From: Salinispora oceanensis
Lineage (GTDB): Bacteria; Actinomycetota; Actinomycetes; Mycobacteriales; Micromonosporaceae
Length of the DNA stretch: 64,000 nucleotides
Reading direction: 5' to 3'
NCBI RefSeq assembly: GCF_000383575.1
Contig: NZ_KB911579.1
Span: 3,380,523-3,444,522, forward strand
Of the stretch, positions 53,134 through 63,141 are shown one piece after another (the first letter of the stretch is position 1; every line of letters starts with the position of its first letter). The notes beneath the pieces were generated by a model. It worked only from the letters and a program-made list of their open reading frames with translations, did not search any database and had not been told where the DNA came from. The translations under genes and the position numbers were made by a program.

Positions 53134-54408
53134 TCAACGGACCTGCCGCGTCAGCGGGGGCGAGAGCGCGTATCCGTCGCCGCGTCGGCTGACCAGGCCC
53201 AGCTCCTCAAGGAGGGCCAGCTTGCGTAGCGCTGTCCGGGCCCCGACCCCGGACCGGGCGGCGATGTCATCAACTCCGCGCACGCCCCGCCGGGGCAGCG
53301 CCTCCAGCACCATCGTGGACTCGTCGTCGAGCTGGTCTCGGACCCGCACGGGACCCCGGACCTGCGGTGCCAGGTCCCCGCCGATGCGACCCACCTCCTC
53401 GAGCACCTGCGCGGGGGAGACGACCAGCCGGGCCTCCGGGTACTGCCGAAGCAACTCGTGCGCCCCGACGGACATGGTGGAGGTGACCGGGCCGGGCACC
53501 ACCATCGCCGGCCGGGCGATCGCCAGGGCCCGGTGCATCGTCTGGGTCGCTCCGCTGCGGGCGGCGGCCTCGACCAGCACGCTGCCCCGGGTCGCCGCGG
53601 CGATCACCCGGTTGCGGATCAGGAACCGGGGCCGCAGCGGATCCGCTCCCGGTATCCACTCGCTGACCAGCAGCCCGGTGTCGGCGATCCGGTCGAAGAG
53701 GGCGGTGTTGCCCGTCGGGTACGGCCTGTCCAGGCCGCAGGCGAGCACGGAGACGGTCAACCCGCCGGCGGTCAGCGCCCCCCGGTGCGCGGCGGCGTCG
53801 ATTCCGAACGCCCCGCCCGACACGACCGTCCAACCCCGTTCGGCCAGTCCGTCCGCCAGCTCGGTGCCCACGTGGAGGCCGTAGCCGGTCGCGGCCCGGG
53901 CGCCCACCACCGCGACCGACCGGTCCAACGTCTCGGCCAGGGGGTGCCCGCCCCGCACCCAGAAGCAGAGCGGTGGTGCGGTCTCCCGGTCGACCCGGCG
54001 GGTCGAACCCGCCAGCACGAGGCGGTGTAGGTCGGCGACGGGCCATGGCCACTCGTCGTCGGCCGGCGTCACCAGCCGGGCGCCGAGGCGGTCGGCGCGC
54101 TCCATCGCCGCTGCGGCTACGGCCAGCGGGTCTCCGGCCGAGAGTCGGGCTGCCACGCTTTGCCGCAGGGCCTCCTCGGGGGCGCCGCCCTCCCGTAGCA
54201 GGGTCAGCGCGCCAACCGCGCCGTGCTGCTCGACCAGGTTGAAGACGGAGCGGTTACCCGGTTCGGCGATCCAGGTCAGCGCCACCCGGGCGAGGCGGTC
54301 GGCGTCGAGCGCCGCCGCGGATTGGTCACCCGTCGGGTGTCGTATCGCGGCCGGCTCCGGACTGCCCACCGGCTGGGAGCCCTCGCCGACCTCTCTCCAT
54401 GCGGTCAC
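53134..54408 (-). CDS. dprA: DNA processing protein DprA
   Basis: DprA loads RecA on single-stranded DNA taken up by cells, but most actinomycetes carry it without known competence. The 424-aa protein has the Rossmann-like DprA core SVAVVGARAATGYG, VVSGGAFGIDAAAHRGAL, VLACGLDRPYPTGN and RNRVIAAATRGSVLVEAAARSG. A C-terminal winged-helix (DDIAARSGVGARTALRKLALLEELGLV) is present. GTG 54408 (TAWREVGEG) is preferred; the open frame to 54579 overlaps comM and is not DprA-like. Confidence 0.92.
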   Translation of the reverse strand: MTAWREVGEGSQPVGSPEPAAIRHPTGDQSAAALDADRLARVALTWIAEPGNRSVFNLVEQHGAVGALTLLREGGAPEEALRQSVAARLSAGDPLAVAAAAMERADRLGARLVTPADDEWPWPVADLHRLVLAGSTRRVDRETAPPLCFWVRGGHPLAETLDRSVAVVGARAATGYGLHVGTELADGLAERGWTVVSGGAFGIDAAAHRGALTAGGLTVSVLACGLDRPYPTGNTALFDRIADTGLLVSEWIPGADPLRPRFLIRNRVIAAATRGSVLVEAAARSGATQTMHRALAIARPAMVVPGPVTSTMSVGAHELLRQYPEARLVVSPAQVLEEVGRIGGDLAPQVRGPVRVRDQLDDESTMVLEALPRRGVRGVDDIAARSGVGARTALRKLALLEELGLVSRRGDGYALSPPLTRQVR

Positions 54409-54427
54409 CGTGCCGCTCCCCGGGGGT

Positions 54428-55948
54428 TCACAGCGCTTCCCCGGTGCGTAGGCCGATCGCCTCTCGGACGTCCTCGGCGTCGGGGCGCTGCCGACCGTCC
54501 AGGTCGGCGATCGTCCACGCCAACCGGAGGACCCGGTCGAAGCCCCGGGCCGAGAGTGATCCCCGGTCGAGTCGGGCACGGAGCTCCCGGAGGTCCGGGC
54601 CGGGCAGGCACCAGGGTGGCCGCCGCAGCACCGGCCCGGGTAGTTCGGCGTTACTTCGTTGGCCGAGGCGGGACCAGCGGTCGAGGGCCGCCGCGCGGGC
54701 TGCCGCGACCCGGGCGGCCACCACGGTTGACGGCTCGCCGCCGGCGCTCACCTGCATCAGCTCGGCGGCGCGTACCGGCCGCACGGTCACCTGGATGTCG
54801 ACCCGGTCGAGGAGTGGACCGGAGAGGCGGCCGAGGTAGCGGCGTCGGGCGAGTGGGGTGCAGTCGCAGGAGATGTCCCCGGCCGGCTTGGCGCAGGGGC
54901 AGGGGTTGGCGGCCAGGACGAGCTGCACCCGGGCCGGGTATTCGGCGGTGCCTCGGGAGCGGGCCAACCGGACCCGGCCGTGCTCGAGTGGCTGCCGGAG
55001 GGCGTCGAGAGCGCGCCGATCGAATTCGGGAGCTTCGTCGAGCAGTAGTACGCCCCGGTGGGCCAGGGATACCGCGCCGGGGCGGGCGAGGCCGGAGCCC
55101 CCACCGACCAACGCCGAGACCGTGGCGGTGTGGTGCGGCGCCTGGAACGGTGGTCGTCGGATCAACTGCCCACCGGAGGGCATCAGGCCGGCGATCGAGT
55201 GCAGCGAGGTCACCTCCATCGCGGCGTCGTCGGGCAGTTCGGGCAGGACGGACGGGAGCCGTTCGGCGAGCATGGTCTTGCCGGCGCCGGGTGGGCCGAA
55301 AAGGGCGAGGTGGTGGCCGCCGGCGGCGGCGATCTCCAGGGCGCGCCGGCCCAGACTCTGGCCGGCGATGTCGGCCAGGTCGAGGGTGGGGGTGGGGTCT
55401 GCCGGGGTGGCCTGGGGCGGCTGCGGCAGGGGGATGCCGTCGGTGAGGAAGGCAGCCAACTGGCGGAGGCTGCGGACGGGGTGGACCTGGATGCTGGGGA
55501 TCATGCCCGCCTCGGTGGCGTTGTCGAGGGGAACGACCACTCGGTGGTGGCCGGCGCGGGCCGCCGCGGCGACCATGGGCAGGGCACCGCGGACGGGGCG
55601 GACGGTGCCGTCCAGGCCCAGCTCGCCGAGGAGCACCACCTGATCCAGCGGGGCCAGCGGTAGCTGCCCGGCGCTGCCCAGCACCGCTACCGCGATCGCG
55701 AGGTCGAGGCTGGAGCCGTGTTTGGGCAGGGTGGCGGGGAGCAGGTTGATGGTGATCCGGCGGTTGGGCCAGGCCCGACCGGAGTTGACCACCGCGGCCC
55801 GGACGCGGTCACGCGCTTCGTGTAGGGCGGTGTCCGGTAGGCCGGTGATCGCCACGGTGGGTAGACCGGGGGCGAGGTCGGCTTCGACCTGCAGCACATG
55901 CCCGGTGACCCCGACCAGGCCGACGCAGCGGACCCGGGCGTAGCTCAT
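54428..55948 (-). CDS. comM: YifB/ComM Mg-chelatase-like AAA ATPase
   Basis: In competent bacteria ComM is a hexameric helicase for branch migration during natural transformation. The 506-aa protein begins SYARVRCVGLVGVTGHVLQVEADLAPGLP. It has Walker A LFGPPGAGKTMLAERLP, Walker B GVLLLDEAPEFDRRAL, a Cys cluster (CPCAKPAGDISCDC) and the C-terminal part GFDRVLRLAWTIADLDG. It lies between yraN and dprA, which is standard for these genes. Confidence 0.94.
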   Translation of the reverse strand: MSYARVRCVGLVGVTGHVLQVEADLAPGLPTVAITGLPDTALHEARDRVRAAVVNSGRAWPNRRITINLLPATLPKHGSSLDLAIAVAVLGSAGQLPLAPLDQVVLLGELGLDGTVRPVRGALPMVAAAARAGHHRVVVPLDNATEAGMIPSIQVHPVRSLRQLAAFLTDGIPLPQPPQATPADPTPTLDLADIAGQSLGRRALEIAAAGGHHLALFGPPGAGKTMLAERLPSVLPELPDDAAMEVTSLHSIAGLMPSGGQLIRRPPFQAPHHTATVSALVGGGSGLARPGAVSLAHRGVLLLDEAPEFDRRALDALRQPLEHGRVRLARSRGTAEYPARVQLVLAANPCPCAKPAGDISCDCTPLARRRYLGRLSGPLLDRVDIQVTVRPVRAAELMQVSAGGEPSTVVAARVAAARAAALDRWSRLGQRSNAELPGPVLRRPPWCLPGPDLRELRARLDRGSLSARGFDRVLRLAWTIADLDGRQRPDAEDVREAIGLRTGEAL

Positions 55949-55963
55949 CGGTGCGCTCTCATC

Positions 55964-56329
55964 TCAGAAGGCCCCTTTCAGGTGCTCGACGCGGGGCGGG
56001 CCACCGGTGAGGCGGATGGAGAGCACGTCGAAGCGCACCTCGTCGGCCCGGGTGCCGGTCTCGGCGAGCCAGCGGGCGGCGAGGAGACGTAGCCGGCGGG
56101 CCTTGGTGCCGGTCACGGCCGCGGTGGGGGTGCCGAAGGCGTCGGTGCGCCGGGTTTTGACCTCGCAGATAGCGAGGACCGGGCCGTCCCAGGCGATGAT
56201 GTCGATCTCGCCGTGCGGGCAGCGCCAGTTGCGGGCCACCGGCTGTAGCCCCGCCGTGATCAGGTGTCGGAGGGCGCAGCGTTCTCCGTATGCGCCCACC
56301 GACTGGTTGTGTTTGCTCATACCCGGCAC
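55964..56329 (-). CDS. yraN: YraN/UPF0102 family endonuclease-like protein
   Basis: The 121-aa protein has the conserved UPF0102 pattern: YGERCALRHLITAGLQPVARNWRCPHGEIDIIAWDG (GEIDI as in the PD-(D/E)XK fold), ICEVKTRRTDAFGTP (ExK), and ARRLRLLAARWLAE. Its role is not established. Two starts are close (ATG 56329 and ATG 56320, MSKHNQSVG). It is upstream of comM by 15 bases. Confidence 0.92.
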   Translation of the reverse strand: MPGMSKHNQSVGAYGERCALRHLITAGLQPVARNWRCPHGEIDIIAWDGPVLAICEVKTRRTDAFGTPTAAVTGTKARRLRLLAARWLAETGTRADEVRFDVLSIRLTGGPPRVEHLKGAF

Positions 56330-56671
56330 GGTGCCCGGGCGGCTCCGGGTTGTGGTCCCGGCGGGGCGTGCCTGTGGACGACGAAGGCGCCTGTGGACGT
56401 ACGGACGATCAAGCTCTCGCCGTGTTAAGGGCGATGATCAGGGTCCCGTGTTGCTGAGGGCATCCGCCGGGCTGAGGGCGACGATCATGCTCTCGCCGGG
56501 TCAAGGAGGTCGCCTTCGGCGGTGATCGTGGCCTACACCAGGGTTGGAACGGACCACCTCACCAAATACGGAGAGTGACAGCCGGATGACCAAAGATTGG
56601 TGAGTTGGCGCAGGCTGGGGCCGGCCACCCGGCGAATGGCGTCCGGGCAGTCGGTCGCATACGGTGCCGAC
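56330..56671. other. Intergenic region with short repeats
   Basis: Related strings recur: ACGATCAAGCTCTCGCCG (56403) and ACGATCATGCTCTCGCCG (56480), plus GATGATCAGGGTCCCG between them. CCTGTGGACG occurs twice (56370-56400). It holds the divergent promoters of yraN and the next gene. No RNA gene is recognised. Confidence 0.45.
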
Positions 56672-57586
56672 GTGGACGGACGACGGAGTTTCACTGAAGA
56701 TCAGGAGTCGCGTTGGTACCACGACGACCGGGAGCGGGGTTATCAGGAGCCGACGTGGCGGGGTGAGAGCCGCTACAGCGAGGGGGACCCCCGGGGCCTC
56801 GAGCAAGGCGGCGGGAAGAGCCGGTACGGGGACCTGGGCGACGGGCGGGGAGGGCTCGGCAGCCCGGAGGACTCCGGTGCGTTTCGGATCAGCGAGGACG
56901 ACTCCGGACGTTTCAACGCCACGGGCGCGTACGGGGACGCCCGGTCCGAGACTGAGGGCTACCGGGCGAGCCGCTCGCGGCGGGCTGCCGATCCGGAGAA
57001 CACCGGCGACACCGCTACTGACCGGCCGGGGCGGCGCTCGCGGGAGGCACGTGACCAGCTCTCGGCCTCCAGCGCGGACGCCTTCGGTGGGGCCGGCCCG
57101 GTCGCGGAGCCGGGGCGGCCGGGCGCGCTGGGTGGGTATCCGATCGTGGAGCCGAACCGCCCCGCCGACGAGGCGATGAACCCGTTGGAGCAGCCGACCG
57201 GAGCGATGCCGCCGGTCGGGCCGCGCGGTGATCTGGCGCCCGCGGCGACGCCGGCGCCCGCGGCGACGCCGGCTCCCCCGGCGAGCGACGGTGTCTATCG
57301 GACGCGCCGCCCGGCGCTGGCGGTCATCTTCGCTGTCCTGGTGCTGGCCTTCGAGGTGCCGGCGCTGCGGGTGCTGCTGGACGGGATGACCGGGGAGCTG
57401 GCGGTGGCGAACGTGCTGGCCGGGATGTTCCTCGTCAGCGGGGTGCCGATCTTCGCCATCGGCCTGTACGGGCTGCGGGCCGGTGGGTTGTCGTTGCCGG
57501 ATGGTCGCGGTTGGCTGCGTCCGCCGACAGCCCATCTCACCGCCGGCCTGGTGCTCTTCGTGGCGGCGGCACTCGCGGTCGGCTGA
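56672..57586 (+). CDS. Membrane protein with disordered N-terminal region
   Basis: The 304-aa product from GTG 56672 begins [26 protein letters not shown]. Residues 1 to about 200 are disordered, with many Arg, Glu, Asp and Gly; a Pro/Ala stretch ([17 protein letters not shown]) leads to three membrane segments ([59 protein letters not shown]). No known domain is recognised. An in-frame ATG at 56597 is an alternative start. It lies upstream of rpsB on the same strand. Confidence 0.7.
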   Translation: MDGRRSFTEDQESRWYHDDRERGYQEPTWRGESRYSEGDPRGLEQGGGKSRYGDLGDGRGGLGSPEDSGAFRISEDDSGRFNATGAYGDARSETEGYRASRSRRAADPENTGDTATDRPGRRSREARDQLSASSADAFGGAGPVAEPGRPGALGGYPIVEPNRPADEAMNPLEQPTGAMPPVGPRGDLAPAATPAPAATPAPPASDGVYRTRRPALAVIFAVLVLAFEVPALRVLLDGMTGELAVANVLAGMFLVSGVPIFAIGLYGLRAGGLSLPDGRGWLRPPTAHLTAGLVLFVAAALAVG

Positions 57587-58040
57587 GCCGCTGGTCGGGC
57601 TGGCCGCTGGCTGGCCCGGCCGCGTGGCCGGTCAATGCCGGCGGGGCTGGTTGCCGGTCAACCCTGGTCCGGCAGCCGGCCAAACCCGGGGCCCCGGCCG
57701 GCCAAACCCGGGCCTGCCCGGTCGGTCAATCCGGCCTCAATGTGACCAATAGACCCCGCCCCAACGCGGCCGGCCAACGCCAATCCGGCCGTGTTGGGGC
57801 CGACGACAATCCCGGCGTTGCGGCCCTTACTCCCGAACGCGGGGTTAGTGGGCGGTGGCGTACACTGGTCGACTGGCGACCGCCTTGCGCGGTCGACCTC
57901 GCGCGCCCTCTCCGCGGCTTGCCGTGGGGCGGCGGCTCCCTGGTCCCGACCTTTAGGTCGGGCCCACCACGGCCGACGACCGGGCGCCAGGACGCCCAGC
58001 CGCCGGCCGGGCGGAACAACCAGGGATGCAAGGAGTAACC
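57587..58040. other. Intergenic region and long leader before rpsB
   Basis: The first part has repeats of GCCGGCCAAACCCGGG (57675-57690 and 57697-57712) and several GGTCAA[TC]CC copies. A TACACT at 57861-57866 may be the -10 of the rpsB promoter, but no -35 is evident. The leader holds a hairpin CCCGACCT/AGGTCGGG (57945-57952 and 57955-57962). Ribosomal protein S2 often controls its own leader; that is only a suggestion. Confidence 0.4.
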
Positions 58041-58928
58041 ATGGCCGTCGTGACCATGCGCCAGCTGCTCGAGAGTGGTGTCCACTTCGGGCACCAGACC
58101 CGGCGCTGGAACCCGAAGATGAAGCGTTTCATCTTCACCGAGCGCAACGGTATCTACATTATCGACCTGCGCCAGACCCTCGACTACATCGAGAAGGCGT
58201 ACGAGTTCGTGCGCGGAACGGTCGCCGAGGGGGGCAGCATCCTCTTCGTCGGGACCAAGAAGCAGGCGCAGGAGGCGATCGCCGAGCAGGCGACCCGGGT
58301 CGGTCAGCCGTACGTCAACCACCGCTGGCTCGGCGGCATGCTGACCAACTTCCAGACGGTGTACAAGCGGCTCCAGCGGATGAAGGAGCTGGAGGCTCTC
58401 GGTGACCTGAGCGGCACTGCGGCCGGCTACACCAAGAAGGAGACGCTGCAGCTCAACCGCGAGAAGGGGAAGCTGTCGCGTACCCTCGGGGGTCTGCGGG
58501 ACATGCAGAAGCTCCCGGCCGCGATCTGGGTGGTCGACACGAAGAAGGAGCACATCGCCGTTGACGAGGCCCGCAAGCTGGGCATTCCGGTCATCGCGGT
58601 GCTCGACACCAACTGTGACCCGGACGAGGTCGACTACCCCATTCCGGGTAACGACGACGCGATCCGCTCGGCGGAGCTGCTGACCAAGGTCGTGGCCGCC
58701 GCCGTCGCCGATGGCCTGATCGCCCGTTCCGGCCGCCGTCGGGGCACCGACGAGAAGCCGGAGGCGGGGGTCGCCACCGACGAGCCGTTGGCCGAGTGGG
58801 AGCGCGAGCTGCTCGAGGAGCCGAAGAAGGCCGACGAGCAGCCGGCGAAGGCCGACGAGCAGCCGGCGAAGGCCGAAGAGCAGCCGGCGAAGGCCGAAGA
58901 GCAGCCGGCGGCAGCCGCCGCGGAGTGA
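58041..58928 (+). CDS. rpsB: 30S ribosomal protein S2
   Basis: The 295-aa protein begins [24 protein letters not shown] and is S2 to about residue 235 ([22 protein letters not shown]). ATG 58041 with AAGGAG upstream is the start. The C-terminal tail contains four copies of KA[DE]EQPA then AAAE (see repeat). It begins the rpsB-tsf-pyrH-frr-cdsA-rlmN run. Confidence 0.96.
   Translation: MAVVTMRQLLESGVHFGHQTRRWNPKMKRFIFTERNGIYIIDLRQTLDYIEKAYEFVRGTVAEGGSILFVGTKKQAQEAIAEQATRVGQPYVNHRWLGGMLTNFQTVYKRLQRMKELEALGDLSGTAAGYTKKETLQLNREKGKLSRTLGGLRDMQKLPAAIWVVDTKKEHIAVDEARKLGIPVIAVLDTNCDPDEVDYPIPGNDDAIRSAELLTKVVAAAVADGLIARSGRRRGTDEKPEAGVATDEPLAEWERELLEEPKKADEQPAKADEQPAKAEEQPAKAEEQPAAAAAE
58827..58910 (+). 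repeat. Four 21-base tandem repeats in the rpsB tail
   Basis: Four 21-base units (starts 58827, 58848, 58869, 58890) encode KADEQPA twice and KAEEQPA twice. The codons are nearly identical, which suggests recent expansion. Confidence 0.8.
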
Positions 58929-59019
58929 CCGCCCGCCCAGCCCCGGCCGTGCGGCCGGGGCTCCGGGTACATCTTCATCCAGACCACCCACCCGCAGTCT
59001 CACCACTGAAGAGAGAGTC

Positions 59020-59847
59020 ATGTCCAACTTCACCGCCGCGGATGTCAAGAAGCTCCGCGACCTCACCGGCGCCGGCATGATGGACAGCAAGAAGGCGTTG
59101 ACCGAGGCCGAGGGCGACTTCGACAAGGCTGTCGAGGTTCTGCGCGTCAAGGGCGCCAAGGATGTCGGCAAGCGGGCTGGCCGGACCGCCGCCAACGGCT
59201 TGGTCGCGCACTCTGGCAGGGCCCTGCTGGAGCTGAACTGCGAGACGGACTTCGTCGCCAAGACCGAGAGCTTCGTCGCGCTGGCCCAGCAGCTGGTCGA
59301 GCACGGCGAGCGCACTGGCGTCAGCAACGCCGAGGAACTGCTGGCCAGTGCGATCGATGGCAAGGGCGTCGCCGAGCTGGTCCAGGAGCAGTCCGCCAAG
59401 ATCGGCGAGAAGCTGGTGCTGAACCGGTTCGCGAAGCTGGACGGCACCGTCGCGGTCTATCTGCACCGCAAGGCGCAGGATCTGCCCCCGGCCGTCGGCG
59501 TGCTGGTGCAGTACACCGGCAAGACCGACGAGGCGGGCGACGCCGACGCGCGCGGTGTGGCGATGCAGATCGCCGCGATGCGTCCGCAGTACCTGAGCCG
59601 GGACGAGGTGCCGGCGGAGGTCGTCGAGTCCGAGCGGCGCATCGCCGAGCAGACCGCCCGGGAGGAGAACAAGCCCGAGGCGGCGCTGCCGAAGATCGTC
59701 GAGGGCCGGGTGAACTCCTTCTTCAAGGACTTCGTCCTGCTGGAGCAGGCGTCGGTCACCGACAACAAGAAGCCGGTGCGGCAGGTTCTGGCCGAGGCCG
59801 GTGTTGAGGTCACCCGCTTCGTGCGGTTCGAGGTCGGCCAGGCCTGA
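59020..59847 (+). CDS. tsf: Elongation factor Ts
   Basis: EF-Ts exchanges GDP for GTP on EF-Tu. The 275-aa protein begins [26 protein letters not shown] and has the [17 protein letters not shown] motif. The size is that of the long actinobacterial form with a complete C-terminal domain. ATG 59020 has AGAGAG upstream. A strong stem-loop follows in the gap to pyrH. Confidence 0.96.
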   Translation: MSNFTAADVKKLRDLTGAGMMDSKKALTEAEGDFDKAVEVLRVKGAKDVGKRAGRTAANGLVAHSGRALLELNCETDFVAKTESFVALAQQLVEHGERTGVSNAEELLASAIDGKGVAELVQEQSAKIGEKLVLNRFAKLDGTVAVYLHRKAQDLPPAVGVLVQYTGKTDEAGDADARGVAMQIAAMRPQYLSRDEVPAEVVESERRIAEQTAREENKPEAALPKIVEGRVNSFFKDFVLLEQASVTDNKKPVRQVLAEAGVEVTRFVRFEVGQA

Positions 59848-59888
59848 GCCGAGCCCGAGCGCTTGCCGGCGCTCGGGACGGGAACATG

Positions 59889-59936
59889 GACGAGGAGGTC
59901 GCCGGTGTACGTGTCAAGCACCGCGGCCTCCTCGTC
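59889..59936 (+). terminator. Stem-loop between tsf and pyrH
   Basis: The arms 59889-59898 and 59927-59936 pair perfectly (GACGAGGAGG with CCTCCTCGTC), and inner GGTG/CACC adds to the stem. It probably ends the rpsB-tsf transcript. Confidence 0.7.
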
Positions 59937-59999
59937 ACATAGGGTCGGTGGCGGCAATTCGCGGCGTGTGCGGCGTACGCATGGTGAAGGGCGGGGAGG

Positions 60000-60767
60000 A
60001 TGACACAGGTTGTGAGTGACCGGAGTCTGCTGGCGGAGGATCCGACGGCGCCGCCTCCTGGCCGCGCACGTCGGGTGGTGTTGAAGCTCTCCGGCGAGGT
60101 GTTCGGCGGGGGCGCGATCGGTGTCGATCCCGATGTTGTCCAGGCCATCGCCCAGCAGATCGCGACCGTGGTCCGGCGTGGTGTGCAGGTCTCGGTGGTG
60201 GTTGGCGGGGGCAACTTCTTCCGGGGCGCCGAGTTGCAGAAGCGGGGGATGGACCGGGCCCGGGCCGACTACATGGGCATGCTCGGTACGGTGATGAACT
60301 GCCTCGCCCTCCAGGACTTTCTGGAGAAGGAGGGCATCGAGACCCGGGTGCAGAGCGCCATCACGATGGCCCAGGTCGCCGAGTCCTACATTCCGCTGCG
60401 CGCCATCCGGCACCTGGAGAAGGGGCGAGTAGTGATCTTCGGGGCCGGCGCTGGTATGCCCTACTTCTCCACCGACACCGTCGCCGCGCAGCGTGCCCTG
60501 GAGATCCGGGCAGATGTGGTGCTGATGAGCAAGAACGGGGTGGACGGCGTCTACACGGCGGATCCGCGGATCGACTCGACTGCCAGCAAGTTCGACTCGA
60601 TCACCTTCTCCGAGGTGCTTCGTCGAAATCTGCGGGTTGCCGACGCCGCCGCGTTCAGCCTCTGCATGGAGAACGGCCTGCCGATGTTGGTCTTCGGCGC
60701 CCAGGGCGACGACACCATTACCCGGGCCGTGGGAGGCGACAAGATCGGCACCCTGATCACTACCTGA
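60000..60767 (+). CDS. pyrH: Uridylate kinase
   Basis: UMP kinase makes UDP for pyrimidine nucleotide and cell-wall precursor synthesis. The 255-aa protein has [28 protein letters not shown], and the late segments [20 protein letters not shown] and [16 protein letters not shown] typical of PyrH. The first 20 residues before [10 protein letters not shown] are an actinomycete extension; ATG 60000 has GGGGAGG upstream. Confidence 0.95.
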   Translation: MTQVVSDRSLLAEDPTAPPPGRARRVVLKLSGEVFGGGAIGVDPDVVQAIAQQIATVVRRGVQVSVVVGGGNFFRGAELQKRGMDRARADYMGMLGTVMNCLALQDFLEKEGIETRVQSAITMAQVAESYIPLRAIRHLEKGRVVIFGAGAGMPYFSTDTVAAQRALEIRADVVLMSKNGVDGVYTADPRIDSTASKFDSITFSEVLRRNLRVADAAAFSLCMENGLPMLVFGAQGDDTITRAVGGDKIGTLITT

Positions 60768-60835
60768 GCGGTTCGACCTCGACGGTCCTCCGACACGACC
60801 AGCCACGACGAGCATAGAAGGAGGCGAGGAGAACG

Positions 60836-61393
60836 GTGATCGACGAAACCCTCCTCGAGGCCGAGGAGAAGATGGAGCGTGCCATCGAGCACGCCAAGGA
60901 GGAGTTCGGGGCCATCCGTACGGGCCGCGCCAACGCCGCCATGTTCTCCAAGATCATCATCGACTACTACGGCAGCCCGACCCCGTTGCCGCAGATGGCG
61001 TCGATCGGGGTGCCGGAGCCCCGGATGGTGATCATCAAGCCGTACGACACCGCGCAGACCAACGCCATGGAGCGGGCGATCCGCGACTCCGACCTTGGGG
61101 TAAACCCCAACAATGAGGGTAACCAGCTGCGCATTCTGCTCCCGCAGATGACCGAGGAGCGCCGCCGCGAGATGATCAAGGTGGCTCGGCACAAGGGGGA
61201 GGAGGCCAAGGTGGCGGTCCGCAACATCCGCCGCAAGGCCAAGGAGGAGCTGGACCGGCTGGTCAAGGCCGGTGAGGTCGGCGAGGACGACGGGCGTCGT
61301 GCCGAGAAGGAGCTGGACGATCTGACCCAGCGCTTCGTCGGCACCGTGGACGAATTGATCAAGCATAAGGAAGCCGAGCTGCTCGAGGTCTGA
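60836..61393 (+). CDS. frr: Ribosome recycling factor
   Basis: RRF splits post-termination ribosomes together with EF-G. The 185-aa product begins [23 protein letters not shown] and has the [10 protein letters not shown] and [23 protein letters not shown] motifs. GTG 60836 is the start, with GGAGG (60821-60825) and AGGAG (60826-60830) upstream. It lies 68 bases after pyrH and may share its transcript. Confidence 0.96.
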   Translation: MIDETLLEAEEKMERAIEHAKEEFGAIRTGRANAAMFSKIIIDYYGSPTPLPQMASIGVPEPRMVIIKPYDTAQTNAMERAIRDSDLGVNPNNEGNQLRILLPQMTEERRREMIKVARHKGEEAKVAVRNIRRKAKEELDRLVKAGEVGEDDGRRAEKELDDLTQRFVGTVDELIKHKEAELLEV

Positions 61394-61697
61394 CCTCGCT
61401 GCCCGACTGCTGACGCGGCACCGGCGACCACGCCCTTCGGGGCCGCCGGTGCCGCCCTTCTGTCGCGGCTCGGCACCGCGCCGGCCGTCCCGGGTGGCTG
61501 GTGGGGGCGGTGGAGGCGGTTTCGGATGCCGGGGTGGCGAGTGCAGTAGGCTCGGCTCGATTCTCGGGCACCCAGCGGTGAATGACGGGGATCGACCGGC
61601 CGACCCGTCGGTCAACCAGAGGGAACATCATTCGGGTAGGGGACATGGTTGTGGTTGTGCGTCTGGTCGTCGGTTCCGTCTCCCCTCCCGGTGCGTG
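61394..61697. other. Intergenic region between frr and cdsA
   Basis: It contains the terminator at 61417-61453 and otherwise GC-rich DNA without a supported frame. The cdsA promoter must lie here, but no element is clear. Confidence 0.35.
61417..61453 (+). terminator. Stem-loop after frr
   Basis: A 10-bp perfect stem (GGCACCGGCG at 61417-61426 with CGCCGGTGCC at 61444-61453), 23 bases after the frr stop. Confidence 0.7.
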
Positions 61698-63014
61698 ATG
61701 TCCCCCGTTGATCCATACCGCAGCGCCGAACCGCACGGTTCGGAACGACCGGCCTCCGCCGCGTCGTGGCCCGACCGGGAGCTCGAGCCGGAGGTCCGGG
61801 GCAGCGGGTTCGCCGTAGCCCCGGACCTACCCGCCGAATCCCGCGGCGCTCCGCAGGCGGAACCCGGTGCGATGACCCGCGACGCCACCGCGATGGCTCG
61901 GCGTCGAGAAACCCCCGGTTACGACCACGGCGGCACCGGCCGGCCTGGCTGGTCGCCGGCGGAGCCGGCGGGTGGGCCCGACCGGCTCCGCCGTAACGGC
62001 CACCACGCCCCCGCCGACGACCGGGACTATCTGACCGCCCAACAGCCTCCGGTCCGGGACATCCCGGTCGGTGCTGAGCACCCCACGGCCCAGCTTCAGC
62101 CCGTCTCAGATGACGATCCGGCTGATCAGCCGCCATCGCGGGGGCGACGTCGGCCGGGACGGCGTCGGGCCACCGGCGCCGCTGCCCGACAGCGGTCGTC
62201 CGGCAAGGCCGGCCGTAACCTGCCGGCGGCCATCGGAGTGGGGGTTGGCCTCGGTGCCCTCATCCTCGTGCCGCTCTTCCTCTACCCGTTCGCCTTCGTG
62301 GTGGTCGTCGCGGGGGCGCTGGCGGTCGGTTGTTGGGAGATGACCCGAGCGGTCGGTCGCGCGGGTGTCCACCCGCCGTTGGTCCCGCTGGCCGCGGGGA
62401 GCGTGCTGGTGAGCGGGCTGGCCTGGTTCGCCGGTCCCGACGCGTTGACCCTCGGCCTGCTCGTCACAGTGCTCGGCGCCCTGGTGTGGCGACTGGGTGA
62501 CGGGCTGGCCGGGTTCCGCCGGGACGCCCTCGCGACCACCCTGATCGCTGTCTACGTACCGTTTCTGGGTGGGTTCGCCGCACTGCTGGCGGCGGCGGAG
62601 GACGGGGCGCTGCGGGTGTTGGTGACAATGGCCGCGGTGGTGCTCTCCGACACCGGTGGGTACGCGGCCGGAGCCAACTTCGGCCGGCATCCGATGGCGC
62701 CGACGATCAGCCCGAAGAAGTCCTGGGAGGGACTGGCGGGTTCGCTTGGCGCGGCGGCCCTCGGTGGCGCCCTGCTGATCTGGCTGCTCTTCGATGTGGC
62801 GCCCTGGTGGGGGGCGCTCTTCGGGATGGCTGTCTCCGCGGCGGCCGTCCTGGGCGACCTGGCCGAGTCCATGATCAAACGAGACCTCGGGGTGAAGGAC
62901 ATGAGTAACCTGCTGCCGGGGCACGGCGGCCTGATGGACCGCCTCGACTCGGTTCTCTTCGCCCTCCCGACGGCGTACCTGCTGCTTGCGCTCTTCGTGC
63001 CGGTGGCGGGCTGA
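61698..63014 (+). CDS. cdsA: Phosphatidate cytidylyltransferase CdsA
   Basis: CdsA makes CDP-diacylglycerol, the precursor of cardiolipin, phosphatidylinositol and other lipids. The 438-aa protein has a long disordered cytoplasmic N-region (about 175 residues, Pro/Arg/Glu-rich), then about eight membrane segments and the signature SMIKRDLGVKDMSNLLPGH followed by GGLMDRLDS. ATG 61698 (MSPVDPYRSAEP) is chosen; GTG 61695 is adjacent. The N-region is longer than in most CdsA proteins. Confidence 0.93.
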   Translation: MSPVDPYRSAEPHGSERPASAASWPDRELEPEVRGSGFAVAPDLPAESRGAPQAEPGAMTRDATAMARRRETPGYDHGGTGRPGWSPAEPAGGPDRLRRNGHHAPADDRDYLTAQQPPVRDIPVGAEHPTAQLQPVSDDDPADQPPSRGRRRPGRRRATGAAARQRSSGKAGRNLPAAIGVGVGLGALILVPLFLYPFAFVVVVAGALAVGCWEMTRAVGRAGVHPPLVPLAAGSVLVSGLAWFAGPDALTLGLLVTVLGALVWRLGDGLAGFRRDALATTLIAVYVPFLGGFAALLAAAEDGALRVLVTMAAVVLSDTGGYAAGANFGRHPMAPTISPKKSWEGLAGSLGAAALGGALLIWLLFDVAPWWGALFGMAVSAAAVLGDLAESMIKRDLGVKDMSNLLPGHGGLMDRLDSVLFALPTAYLLLALFVPVAG

Positions 63015-63141
63015 GTCGTGGACTTCCCGGTGCCCCCTGCCGGGCACGTCTCGCCTACATCGGCCTTGCCGGCCGGGCCGGGGCGAGGCTGGCGGATCCA
63101 CAGCGGTGCGGTTCGGTTCCGGCGTGACAGACTGGATGGGT

